Assembly: GCF_900142875.1 (NCBI RefSeq)
Contig: NZ_FRCK01000011.1
Location: forward strand, 1 to 64,000
Length of the DNA: 64,000 nt
Direction of reading: 5' to 3'
Origin: Paracoccus solventivorans
Lineage (GTDB): Bacteria; Pseudomonadota; Alphaproteobacteria; Rhodobacterales; Rhodobacteraceae
In this document: piece by piece, positions 37,309 through 45,163 of the stretch
How the letters are laid out: every line of letters begins with the position of its first letter
Numbering within the stretch: position 1 is the first letter of the stretch
Program-made: the position numbers and the translations under genes
Notes under the pieces: model-generated
What the model was told of the DNA's origin: nothing
What the model saw: the letters and a program-made list of their open reading frames with translations, nothing else
Database searches by the model: none

Positions 37309-38709
37309 ATGGCTGTTCTTTCCGCCGAACGCGTGGAGTTCGATGCCGAAATGCCGATCGTGGTGGTCGGCGCGGGCGCCTGCGGCCTCGTCGCCGCGCT
37401 GGCCGCGCATGATGCCGGGGCCGAGGTGATGATCCTTGAACGCGACGAGAACCCGCAGGGCTCGACCTCGCTTTCGGCCGGGCTGATCCCGGCGGCGGGC
37501 AGCCGCCTGCAGGTGCAAGCCGGAATCGACGACAGCCCCGAGGTTTTCGCCGGCGACATCATCGCCAAGACCCACGACCGCACGCCCCGGGACATGGCGC
37601 TGGTCGCCGCCCGCGCCTCGGGTCCGATGATCGACTGGCTGACCGAAACCCACGGCATCGAGTTCGAGCTGGTGACCGGCTTCCTTTATCCCGGCCATTC
37701 GCGGATGCGGATGCACGGGCCGAAAAGCCGCACCGGCGCCGACCTGGAACAGGCGCTGCTGTCGGCGGTGTCGGCCGCGGGGATCGACCTGATCACCGGC
37801 GCCTCGGTCGAGGACCTGTATGCCGACGCGGATGGACGGGTGAGGGGGCTGCGGTTCCGCCGCCCCGATGGCGCGCTGGAAACGCTGGGCTGCAAGGCGC
37901 TGGTGCTGGCCTGCTGCGGGTTCGCGGGCGACGCGGACATGGTTCGCCGCCATATCCCCGAGATCGCCGATGCCGAATGCTGCGGGCATATGTCGAACAC
38001 CGGCGATGCGGTGAAATGGGGCCTTCGCCTTGGCGCTTCCGTGGCCGACATGGGCGCCTATCAGGGCCATGGCTCGGTCGCCCATCCCCATTCGCTGCCG
38101 CTGACCTGGGCGGTGGTGACGCAGGGCGGCATCCTTGTGAACACCGACGGCCGCCGCTTTTCCAACGAGATGCGCGGCTATTCGGAACATGGGGCCGAGG
38201 TGGCCGCCCAGCCCGGCCATGTCGCCTGGGACATCTATGACGCGCGCTGCGAGACGGCGGCGCTGGAGTTCCACGACTACCGCGAGATCCGCAAGCTGGG
38301 CGCGGTCAGGACTGCCGATACGCTGGAGGAGCTGGCCGCCGCGACCGGCCTGCCGCTGGCCGCGCTGAAGGCCGAGTTCGACGCGATCGCCGCGGCGGCC
38401 GCCAGCGGCACGCCCGACCGCTTCGGCCGCCGCTTCAGCGACAGCGACATGCTGAAGGCGCCATATCGGGCGGTAAAGGTGAACGGGGCGCTGTTCCACA
38501 CCCAGGGCGGGCTGGTCATCGACCATCAGGCGCGGGTGCTGCGCGAGGACGGCACCCCCCTGCCCAACCTGATGGCCGGCGGCGGCGCCGCCCGCGGGCT
38601 CTCGGGCGATTCGAACTATGGCTATCTTTCGGGCAACGGGCTGCTGTCGGCGACGGCCTTCGGCCGGCTGGCCGGGATCAGCGCCGCGCGCATCGCAGCT
38701 GCCGGTTAG
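37309..38709 (+). CDS. FAD-dependent fumarate reductase/ketosteroid dehydrogenase-like flavoprotein
   Basis: The 466-residue soluble flavoprotein has an N-terminal dinucleotide-binding G-A-G-A-C-G and a following E-R-D-E, a mobile substrate domain, and the C-terminal G-G-A-A-R-G-L-S-G-D-S-N-Y-G-Y-L-S-G-N-G segment of the FrdA/KstD/urocanate reductase group. These enzymes reduce or introduce a C=C bond next to a carboxylate or carbonyl. In this operon it could oxidise a succinyl-type to a maleyl-type intermediate. Redox partner and direction are unknown. Confidence 0.8.
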   Translation: MAVLSAERVEFDAEMPIVVVGAGACGLVAALAAHDAGAEVMILERDENPQGSTSLSAGLIPAAGSRLQVQAGIDDSPEVFAGDIIAKTHDRTPRDMALVAARASGPMIDWLTETHGIEFELVTGFLYPGHSRMRMHGPKSRTGADLEQALLSAVSAAGIDLITGASVEDLYADADGRVRGLRFRRPDGALETLGCKALVLACCGFAGDADMVRRHIPEIADAECCGHMSNTGDAVKWGLRLGASVADMGAYQGHGSVAHPHSLPLTWAVVTQGGILVNTDGRRFSNEMRGYSEHGAEVAAQPGHVAWDIYDARCETAALEFHDYREIRKLGAVRTADTLEELAAATGLPLAALKAEFDAIAAAAASGTPDRFGRRFSDSDMLKAPYRAVKVNGALFHTQGGLVIDHQARVLREDGTPLPNLMAGGGAARGLSGDSNYGYLSGNGLLSATAFGRLAGISAARIAAAG

Positions 38710-38739
38710 CCGGCGCGTGACTTCGAGGAGGAGGAGAGG

Positions 38740-39513
38740 ATGAAGAAGGCCCTGGTGATCGTTCCCTTCCCCATGGGCGACGACGATCTGGCGCGCCGGC
38801 AGGCGCAGCTGGGCGCGGTCGACCTGGGGCCGGGGATCGCGTTCCATTATCGCGCCGTGCGGGTCGGCCCCAAGAACTATTCCAGCCAGCACGACATGGC
38901 GCTGGCGGATTTCTCGATCCTCGACGCCGGGCTTGACGCGCAGGCCGAGGGTTATGACGCGGTCTGCATCGACACCATGTCCGACAGCGGCATGGCGATG
39001 CTGCGCTCGATGCTGGACATCCCGGTGATCGGGCCGGGGCGCCACGCCATGCTGGTGGCGCAGATGCTGGGCGACAGTTTCTCGATCCTGATGATGTGGG
39101 ACCGCTGGCGGATGCTCTATACCCGCACGCTGGCCGAGCTGGGGATGGCGCATAAATGCGCCTCGCTGCGCAGCCTTGGCGTCACCCCCGACAACAAGGC
39201 GCTGCTGTCGGGGAAAGAGGACGAGGTGTTCCCCCTGCTGCTGGCTGCCGCCCGCCGCTGCATCGACGAGGACGGCGCGCAGGTGCTGATCCTCGGCTCG
39301 ACCACCATGCACGAGGCCCATGCCTGGCTGGCCGCGCGCGTCGACGTGCCGGTGATCAATCCCGGCCCGCTCAGCTACAAGCTGGCCGCGGTCGCGCTGG
39401 ATCTGGGGCTAAGCCATTCCCGGACCACATGGCCCGCGCCGCTGGCCCCCAAGCACGACATGATCCGCGCCATCGGCGCCGCCGGCGCGGCCTATCTGGA
39501 GGGCGCGCAATGA
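38740..39513 (+). CDS. Asp/Glu/hydantoin racemase-family protein, copy 1
   Basis: The 257-residue protein is of the pseudo-symmetric Asp/Glu racemase superfamily (hydantoin racemase, maleate isomerase, arylmalonate decarboxylase). The usual first catalytic Cys position in D-A-x-x-I-x-C aligns with Thr here (D-A-V-C-I-D-T-M-S-D), and the second (L-G-C-A-G-M) with Ser-Thr (L-G-S-T-T-M), so classical two-Cys racemisation looks unlikely. A Cys three residues before the Thr may take part. The start follows GGAGGAGGAGAGG. The stop overlaps the start of a tandem paralogue. Confidence 0.75.
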   Translation: MKKALVIVPFPMGDDDLARRQAQLGAVDLGPGIAFHYRAVRVGPKNYSSQHDMALADFSILDAGLDAQAEGYDAVCIDTMSDSGMAMLRSMLDIPVIGPGRHAMLVAQMLGDSFSILMMWDRWRMLYTRTLAELGMAHKCASLRSLGVTPDNKALLSGKEDEVFPLLLAAARRCIDEDGAQVLILGSTTMHEAHAWLAARVDVPVINPGPLSYKLAAVALDLGLSHSRTTWPAPLAPKHDMIRAIGAAGAAYLEGAQ

Positions 39514-40286
39514 CCCGTATCCTTGTCATCGTGCCCTTTGCGCTGGATGCGGCGGGGCTGGCCAACCGTCAGGCGCAGTCGGCGCATGTGCCGCTGCCCG
39601 AGGGCTGGCAATTGACCTATCGCCCGGTGGCCTGCGGCCCGTCGTCCTTCATGTCGCCGCATGACTGGGGACTGATGGAGCTGGCGATCTTCGAGGCCGG
39701 CAGCAATGCGCAGGCCGAGGGGTTCGATGCGGTCTGCATCGACACCATGTCGGACGGCGGCATGGCGGCGCTGCGTTCCGTGCTGGACATCCCGGTGATC
39801 GGCGCGGGCAAGGCGTCGATGCTGTACGCGCTGACGCTGGGCGCGCGGTTTTCGGTGCTGGCGCAATGGGACCCGGCGCTGCCGCGCTATCGCAAGGTGA
39901 TCCGCGAATACGGGTTCGAGGGGCAATGCGCCTCGGTGCGCAGCCTTGGCCAGCCGCCGGATTTCGCCAATCTGCTGACCGGGAAGGAAGACGAGGTGTT
40001 CCCCCGGATGCGCGGCGTCGCCCTGCGCTGCATCGAGGAGGACGGCGCCGACGTGATCTGCCTGGGCTCGACCACCATGCACCAGGCGGCGGAATATCTG
40101 GCGGCGGAACTGCCGGTGCCGGTCGTCAACCCCGGGCCGCTCAGCTACAAGCTGATCGAGACCTTTCTGGCGCTTGGCCTGAGCCACGGCCGCGCCGCCT
40201 ATCCCGCCCCGGTCGAGCCGCGGCTGGACCTGCTGCACCGGATGATGCGGGGGGGTGCAGAGGCCGAGACCGGTACAGGGGGCTGA
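39510..40286 (+). CDS. Asp/Glu/hydantoin racemase-family protein, copy 2
   Basis: This 258-residue tandem paralogue shares with copy 1 the segment A-Q-A-E-G-F-D-A-V-C-I-D-T-M-S-D and the second motif C-L-G-S-T-T-M-H. The same Cys-to-Thr and Cys-to-Ser changes occur. The two genes overlap by 4 bases (ATGA), which suggests a heteromer or two sequential steps. The family includes maleate cis-trans isomerase, which would fit the neighbouring half-amidase and hydratase. This is the last gene of the operon and converges on a GntR gene 20 bases on. Confidence 0.75.
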   Translation: MTRILVIVPFALDAAGLANRQAQSAHVPLPEGWQLTYRPVACGPSSFMSPHDWGLMELAIFEAGSNAQAEGFDAVCIDTMSDGGMAALRSVLDIPVIGAGKASMLYALTLGARFSVLAQWDPALPRYRKVIREYGFEGQCASVRSLGQPPDFANLLTGKEDEVFPRMRGVALRCIEEDGADVICLGSTTMHQAAEYLAAELPVPVVNPGPLSYKLIETFLALGLSHGRAAYPAPVEPRLDLLHRMMRGGAEAETGTGG

Positions 40287-40305
40287 GGCGCGGCCCGTCG
40301 CCCTC

Positions 40306-41085
40306 TTATTCCGGCTGGGTGCCGTGCAGCAGGAAATCCTTGCCCGGCTCGCGCTTCAGCGAGACGCGGTATTCGTAGCGGTCGGCGCAATAGAGGATCT
40401 CGGCGGCGTAGAACGGCCCCAGCCGCGCGTCGACGAAGACCCGGATCAGCCGCATCAGCGGCGAGCCGATGGGGATCGCCAGATGCTGCGCGGCGTATTC
40501 GTCGGCCAGCGTCGCGGTCAGCACCTGCTCGACCTGCTCGACGCTGGCGCCGGCGCGCTGCACCAGGTCGATCATGTTGGTGCGGGCCAGATCCTCCTGC
40601 CCGATCTGGGCGCCGATTTCCGGCAGCAGATAGGCCATCGACAGCGAATAGGGCCGCCCGTCCAGATCGCGCACCCGGACCGAGCGCACCACCTCGGCAT
40701 CGGGGGCGATCTCCATCAGCCGGGCGATGCGCGGCGGCGCCTCGCCCCGGTCCAGGCTGATCACCCGCAGCCGGGTGCTTTCCCCCACCGCGTTCAGATA
40801 GCTGAACAGCCCGTTGACGTTCGACACCACCGTGCGGTTGAGCTGCGTGCGCTGGGCGCGGTCGGTGACGAAGGTCCCGCGCCCGCGCATCCGCGTCACC
40901 AGCCCCTCGGCCGCCAGGATCTCCATCGCCTTGCGGATGGTGATGCGGCTGACCGCAAAGCTTTCGGCCAGCTCGGCCTCGCTGGGGACGGGGATGTTCT
41001 CGGGGTAATAGCCGTTGACGATGCGCTCGCGCATCACCGCGTAAACACGATGGTAAAGCGGCGTCGGCGAAACCACCTCGCTCAT
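40306..41085 (-). CDS. GntR-family regulator with UTRA ligand domain (HutC subfamily)
   Basis: The 259-residue protein has an N-terminal winged helix (L-Y-H-R-V-Y-A-V-M-R-E-R-I, P-S-E-A-E-L-A-E-S-F-A-V-S-R-I-T-I-R-K-A) and a C-terminal UTRA domain. The ATG at 41085 with AAAGG just upstream gives the standard domain start; the frame is open further up. It is convergent with the large catabolic operon and is the obvious candidate to control it, probably by sensing a pathway substrate. Confidence 0.87.
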   Translation of the reverse strand: MSEVVSPTPLYHRVYAVMRERIVNGYYPENIPVPSEAELAESFAVSRITIRKAMEILAAEGLVTRMRGRGTFVTDRAQRTQLNRTVVSNVNGLFSYLNAVGESTRLRVISLDRGEAPPRIARLMEIAPDAEVVRSVRVRDLDGRPYSLSMAYLLPEIGAQIGQEDLARTNMIDLVQRAGASVEQVEQVLTATLADEYAAQHLAIPIGSPLMRLIRVFVDARLGPFYAAEILYCADRYEYRVSLKREPGKDFLLHGTQPE

Positions 41086-41306
41086 CGGGCTACCTTTCAT
41101 GGCTGTGCGGCCGGCTGCCGGCCTGGGTTCCGCTGCGCGCGTCGAACCGCTGCCGGTCTTTCTGTCCGGCAGACAATCTCGCGGCAAACGGCGGAATCGT
41201 CAATGATCCTTCGTCATATCCTCATGCCTTTTGCCGGGAAGCCGCCATCCGCTGCGCCCATTCCTTCAGGATGGCGGTGGCGCGCTGAGCGCCCGCCCTG
41301 CCATTC

Positions 41307-41334
41307 CCTGCCGCCGCCACGGGCCGGCGGCAGG
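41307..41334 (-). terminator. Possible terminator hairpin after the XRE regulator gene
   Basis: CCTGCCGCCG and CGGCGGCAGG form a perfect 10-bp stem with an 8-base loop, 18 bases beyond the stop of the minus-strand gene at 41352. A second stem (CCGCCATCC/GGATGGCGG, 41242-41277) lies further on. Neither has a clear T-run. Confidence 0.35.
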
Positions 41335-41351
41335 ACGCTTTCCGCGCCGCT

Positions 41352-42170
41352 TTACAAAAGGATCATGTCGCGCTTGCGGTTGAGGAAATCCAGCGCCTCG
41401 AACGGGATGCTGGGGTCGTCGGCGGCAAGCACGGTCGTGCGGCGCAGATGTTCGCGGCGCAGCAGCCCCGGCGAGCGGTAGTGCAGCGCCACCCTTGTGG
41501 CGAAGGGCTGGCGCAGCATGGTGGCGGCGATGCCGGTCATCAGCCCGAACAGGAACTTGCTGGACGAACGCGTCTGCGGGGCAAGGATCGACAGGGTGAT
41601 CTCGTTGCGCTGGACGCTTTCGAAATCCAGCGCGTGCAGGCGGTCGGACAGCGGGATCGTCGCCCCGTGGTACTTGAAGATGTATTCCGCCTTGTCCGGG
41701 CGGTCGTGGCCGGGAAAGCGCTCGATGCAGTAATGCAGCAGCAGCGGCCCTTTGCGATAGACGCAGAAGGCCGAGCGCAGGATCCTGCCGGGGTAGATGC
41801 TAGAATAGTGATAGCGGTCGTAGCAGCCGACGAAACGGTCGGCGGCGCCGGCCTCGCCGTCCAGCAGCGCCTCGAACAGCAGCTTGCTTTTCGGGGTGCG
41901 CGCCAGCTGGTCGATCAGGGTGAAATACCGCCCGTCCAGCAGGGTGACGAAATCGGCGTGCGGCATGTCCAGCGCGGTGGGGGCGACGCCGAAATACCGG
42001 GCGATCTTCTGCAGGTTCGAGCTAGAGGGGCGGTGCAGGCCCGACAGATACTTGTTGAACTGCTGCCGGTTGATGCCGGTGCCGCGGCAGACCTCGGACA
42101 CGGAACGCTTGTGATCGCAAAGGGAGCGCAGGTTCCGGGCAAGCTCGTTGTTGTCGGCGTGATTCGGCAT
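41352..42170 (-). CDS. XRE-type helix-turn-helix transcriptional regulator
   Basis: The 272-residue protein has an N-terminal XRE/Cro helix-turn-helix (about 9-65: N-E-L-A-R-N-L-R-S-L, S-E-V-C-R-G-T-G-I-N-R-Q-Q-F-N-K-Y-L-S-G). A longer C-terminal domain of unknown type follows, which may sense a ligand. It lies downstream of the class IV aminotransferase gene on the same strand. A short copy of a phased GCG-repeat element sits 37 bases upstream of its start, and longer copies precede three neighbouring genes. I therefore infer that it binds this element and regulates itself. Confidence 0.8.
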   Translation of the reverse strand: MPNHADNNELARNLRSLCDHKRSVSEVCRGTGINRQQFNKYLSGLHRPSSSNLQKIARYFGVAPTALDMPHADFVTLLDGRYFTLIDQLARTPKSKLLFEALLDGEAGAADRFVGCYDRYHYSSIYPGRILRSAFCVYRKGPLLLHYCIERFPGHDRPDKAEYIFKYHGATIPLSDRLHALDFESVQRNEITLSILAPQTRSSSKFLFGLMTGIAATMLRQPFATRVALHYRSPGLLRREHLRRTTVLAADDPSIPFEALDFLNRKRDMILL

Positions 42171-42207
42171 CCTGACCCCGCATCCCGCAGGTTCCCGCGC
42201 GGGAAGT

Positions 42208-42227
42208 GCGTCATGTTGCGAAATGTT
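42208..42227 (-). promoter_or_regulatory. Short phased-repeat operator in front of the XRE gene
   Basis: Read on the plus strand this is GCGTCATGTT GCGAAATGTT, two 10-base units in direct repeat. It is the same kind of unit as in the three 40-base elements at 43345-43384, 43418-43457 and 44908-44947. It lies just upstream of the XRE start (42170), which suggests autoregulation. Confidence 0.5.
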
Positions 42228-42291
42228 CTAGCCGAGTCCCGATGGCGCTTCAACGGCTATCGGGGGGCGGTCTTGCCTGCGTTCCCTTCGT

Positions 42292-43275
42292 TCAGCGGGG
42301 CAGCCAGTCCGGCGGGGTGGCGGCGGCATAGTCGATGGGGTCGCCAGCGGCGCCGCTGTCGCGCATCTGCCAATAGGCGGCGTGCAGTTGCGCGGTCATG
42401 TGGCCGGGCCGGCCGTTTGCCACCGCCCGCCCGTCGATCGAGGTGACCGGCACCACCCCGCCGGCGGTGGTGGTCAGGAACACTTCGGTCGCGCGGCCCA
42501 GCATCTCGGGGGACAGCGCGCCCTCGGTCACCGGAATGCCGCGGTCGCAGCAGATCTCCAGCACGGTGCGGCGGGTCATCCCGTCCAGCATGTTCCGCGC
42601 CGGGGTGGTCAGCACCCCGTCCACCACCGCAAAGATGTTGAAGCCCGGCCCCTCGGCGACATTGCCGTCGCCGTCGCACAGCACCACGGTTTCGCAGCCG
42701 GCGTCATAGGCATCGAGCAGCCCCATTTCGAAATCCAGCCAGTGGTAATGCTTAACCATCGGGTCCACCGAGGCGGGGGGCACCCGCAGCCGGGGCGAGA
42801 CATGCAGGCTCATCCCCTGGTCCTGCAACTCGGGCGGCTTCAGCCACATGTAGGGCATGCAGAACGCCTGAAACCGGCTTTCGCACAGCCGCAGGTCGCG
42901 GCTGCCGACTGGGGGGCGGCCGCGGGTGTTGATGATCTGCACATAGGCGTGGCGGAAGCCGCAGACCCGGACCAGCGCGTGGATGATGTCGCGGATTTCC
43001 GCATCGTCGTGGCGCACCTGCATCCGCAGCCGCTCGGCCGAGCGGCGAAAGCGGGCGATGTGGTCATGAATTCGGAAAACCCTTCCGTTCCACGCCGAGA
43101 CGGTTTCCTGGAACGCGTCCGAGCGCAGGAAGCCCCAGTCGAGCAGGGGAATCCGCGCCTCTTCGATCGGGACGATCCGGCCGTCGACGAAGGCGGCGCC
43201 CGTGTCGAAGCCCGGCAGGGCGGCGGGCGTGTCCGCGGCGGGCTCCGGCGCCGGCCAAAGAAGATGCCTGGTCAT
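42292..43275 (-). CDS. Class IV (fold-type IV) PLP aminotransferase
   Basis: The 327-residue enzyme is related to branched-chain, D-amino acid and (R)-amine transaminases. The probable PLP lysine is Lys175 in D-P-M-V-K-H-Y-H-W-L-D-F-E, followed by the E-G-P-G-F-N-I-F-A-V phosphate-side motif and G-M-T-R-R-T-V-L-E. The start at 43275 follows GGAGGAGGAGAGG. A phased-repeat operator copy points toward it 70 bases upstream. A role in recycling or degrading an unusual amine or amino acid fits its regulon neighbours; the substrate is unknown. Confidence 0.83.
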   Translation of the reverse strand: MTRHLLWPAPEPAADTPAALPGFDTGAAFVDGRIVPIEEARIPLLDWGFLRSDAFQETVSAWNGRVFRIHDHIARFRRSAERLRMQVRHDDAEIRDIIHALVRVCGFRHAYVQIINTRGRPPVGSRDLRLCESRFQAFCMPYMWLKPPELQDQGMSLHVSPRLRVPPASVDPMVKHYHWLDFEMGLLDAYDAGCETVVLCDGDGNVAEGPGFNIFAVVDGVLTTPARNMLDGMTRRTVLEICCDRGIPVTEGALSPEMLGRATEVFLTTTAGGVVPVTSIDGRAVANGRPGHMTAQLHAAYWQMRDSGAAGDPIDYAAATPPDWLPR

Positions 43276-43344
43276 GTCCTCTCCTCCTCCTCCTGCTTCC
43301 GGGGCGAAAGCTTCGATGCAGGTTGTCGGGGCAGGGGCGGCGGC

Positions 43345-43384
43345 GCAATTGCGCAAGCGTCCCGATTCTGACGCAACCTGGCGC
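43345..43384 (-). promoter_or_regulatory. Phased-repeat operator, copy facing the aminotransferase gene
   Basis: On the minus strand it reads GCGCCAGGTT GCGTCAGAAT, ten bases without a GCG start, then GCGCAATTGC. GCG falls at offsets 0, 10 and 30, the same spacing as in the copies at 43418 and 44908. It lies 70 bases before the gene starting at 43275. The 306-base gap 43276-43581 holds this copy and the divergent one, with little else visible. Confidence 0.55.
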
Positions 43385-43417
43385 AGTCTGCGGGCGGGGC
43401 GGCCGGCGCCCGCTGCC

Positions 43418-43457
43418 GCGTCAGTTTGCGTCAGAAACCGCAGGGTTGCGAAATTGT
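43418..43457 (+). promoter_or_regulatory. Phased-repeat operator, copy facing the HisD-like gene
   Basis: GCGTCAGTTT GCGTCA, then a 13-base spacer, then TGCGAAATTGT. GCG recurs at 43418, 43428, 43448 and 43458, one helical turn apart. The same 16-base and 11-base blocks with the same 13-base spacer occur at 44908-44947. It is the plus-strand member of a divergent operator pair and lies 124 bases before the TTG start at 43582. Confidence 0.65.
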
Positions 43458-43581
43458 GCGGCGTCCTTGGGTCCGGCAGCATCCCTGCACCGACAAGCCC
43501 CGTGGTTCGACTGCAAGGATTGGCGGCGGGAAGGCATGGCGCCGCCGCCATTAGCCCGGGCGCCAGCAAGGAAGGTTTCGA

Positions 43582-44892
43582 TTGAGCAAGCATCTTAAAA
43601 CCGCGCGGGTCGCGCAGGGCACCGGGACCCCGCCCGCGGTGACCGAGGCGGTCGAGCGGCTTTTGGCGCAGGTCGCCGAGGGCGGCGACAAGGCGGTGCG
43701 GGAACTGAGCATCCGCTTTGACGGGCTGGACCGCGACAGCTATCGCCTGACCGACGCCGAGATCGCCGGCTGCGTCGCCAGCCTGACCCGCCAGGAGCGC
43801 GCCGATCTGGAGTTCGCGCAGGAGCAGATCCGCAATTTCGCGCAGGCGCAGCGTGACACCATGCTGGACCTGGAAATCGAGACGCTGCCCGGGGTGGTGC
43901 TGGGCCATCGCCACATCCCCGTCGCCAATGTCGGCTGCTATGTGCCGGGGGGGCAATACCCGCTGCTGGCCTCGGCCCATATGACGGTGCTGACCGCCAA
44001 GGTTGCGGGCTGCGGGCGGGTCATCACCTGCGCGCCGCCCTTCAGGGGGCAGCTGGCCTCCAAGATCGTGGCCGCGCAGCATCTGGCGGGCGCGGACGAG
44101 ATCTATTGCCTGGGCGGGGTGCAGGCCATCGCCGCCATGGGGCTGGGGACCGAGACCATCACCGCGGTGGACATGCTGGCCGGCCCCGGCAACGCCTATG
44201 TGGCCGAGGCCAAGCGGCTGCTGTTCGGTCGCGTCGGCATCGACCTTTTCGCCGGGCCGACGGAGACGCTGGTCATCGCCGACGATTCGGTGGACGCGGA
44301 AATCGTCGCCACCGATCTGCTGGGGCAGGCGGAACACGGGCCGAACTCTCCCGCCGTGCTGGTCACCAATTCGGAAAAGCTCGCGCGCGAGACGCTGGCG
44401 GAAATCGCGCGGCTGCTGGCGATCCTGCCCACCGCCGGGATCGCCGGGAAGGCGTGGGAGGACTGCGGCGAGATCATCCTGTGCGACAGCCTGGACGAAA
44501 TGGTGGCCGAGGCCGACCGCATCGCCTCGGAACATGTGCAGGTGATGACCTCGGACCCGGATTATTTCCTTGAGCACCTGACCAACTATGGCGCGCTGTT
44601 CCTGGGTGCGCGCACCAACGTGGCTTTTGGCGACAAGGTGATCGGCACCAACCACACCCTGCCCACGCTGCGGGCCGCGCGCTATACCGGCGGGCTGTGG
44701 GTGGGCAAGTTCCTCAAGACCTGCACCTATCAGCGCATCCTGACCGACGAGGCCGCGGCAAGCATCGGCGCCATCGGCTCGCGCCTGTGCCATATGGAGG
44801 GGTTCGTCGGCCATGCCGAGCAGGCGAATATCCGCGTGCGCCGCTATGGCGGGCGCAACGTCGCCTATGGCGCCGCGGTCCCGGCCGGGTGA
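43582..44892 (+). CDS. Histidinol dehydrogenase-family enzyme, probably HpsN-like catabolic dehydrogenase
   Basis: The 436-residue protein has the HisD fold and zinc-site segments ([21 protein letters not shown]). Its surrounding sequence ([23 protein letters not shown]) resembles the catabolic branch that includes sulfopropanediol 3-dehydrogenase HpsN rather than biosynthetic HisD. It starts at TTG after AAGGAAGG. There are no other his genes nearby. An NAD-dependent oxidation of a polar alcohol to a carboxylate is the likely reaction; the substrate is unknown. Confidence 0.78.
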   Translation: MSKHLKTARVAQGTGTPPAVTEAVERLLAQVAEGGDKAVRELSIRFDGLDRDSYRLTDAEIAGCVASLTRQERADLEFAQEQIRNFAQAQRDTMLDLEIETLPGVVLGHRHIPVANVGCYVPGGQYPLLASAHMTVLTAKVAGCGRVITCAPPFRGQLASKIVAAQHLAGADEIYCLGGVQAIAAMGLGTETITAVDMLAGPGNAYVAEAKRLLFGRVGIDLFAGPTETLVIADDSVDAEIVATDLLGQAEHGPNSPAVLVTNSEKLARETLAEIARLLAILPTAGIAGKAWEDCGEIILCDSLDEMVAEADRIASEHVQVMTSDPDYFLEHLTNYGALFLGARTNVAFGDKVIGTNHTLPTLRAARYTGGLWVGKFLKTCTYQRILTDEAAASIGAIGSRLCHMEGFVGHAEQANIRVRRYGGRNVAYGAAVPAG

Positions 44893-44907
44893 GCGGGCGC
44901 GGGGGCT

Positions 44908-44947
44908 GCGTCAGTTTGCGTCATAAAAATGTCGACTGCGAAATTGT
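44908..44947 (+). promoter_or_regulatory. Phased-repeat operator, copy facing the M81 peptidase operon
   Basis: GCGTCAGTTT GCGTCA, 13-base spacer, TGCGAAATTGT, with GCG at 44908, 44918 and 44938. Both blocks are identical to the copy at 43418-43457 and the spacer length is the same, but the spacer sequence differs, which points to selection on the blocks. It starts 15 bases after the HisD-like stop and lies about 216 bases before the peptidase start. Confidence 0.65.
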
Positions 44948-45163
44948 TGCGCTATGGGCCCCCCGGCAATCTGATTGGTGGAACGGCCGCGCAGGCGGCT
45001 GCCGCCAGGCCAAGGGCAGGCGCCCGGCTTGCCGCAAGAGAACCGAAACTGCCCCTGCCGGGGCGTGTTTCAGCAGGTTACGACGGTCTTCCCGACAGGG
45101 GCGCGGATGCGGCGCCACGGCTGCGGGGCAGGCGGCACGGATATCATGGACAGGCGGGGTGGA

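Noticed and set aside
35455-39321. Very long open frame on the minus strand opposite livF, the lyase and the flavoprotein
   Set aside because: It is antisense to well-recognised genes, has a Gly/Arg/His/Gln-rich composition typical of out-of-frame high-GC DNA, and shows no domain.
43582-44892. Histidine biosynthesis hisD
   Set aside because: No his genes nearby, sequence segments closer to HpsN-type catabolic enzymes, and an operator shared with catabolic neighbours.
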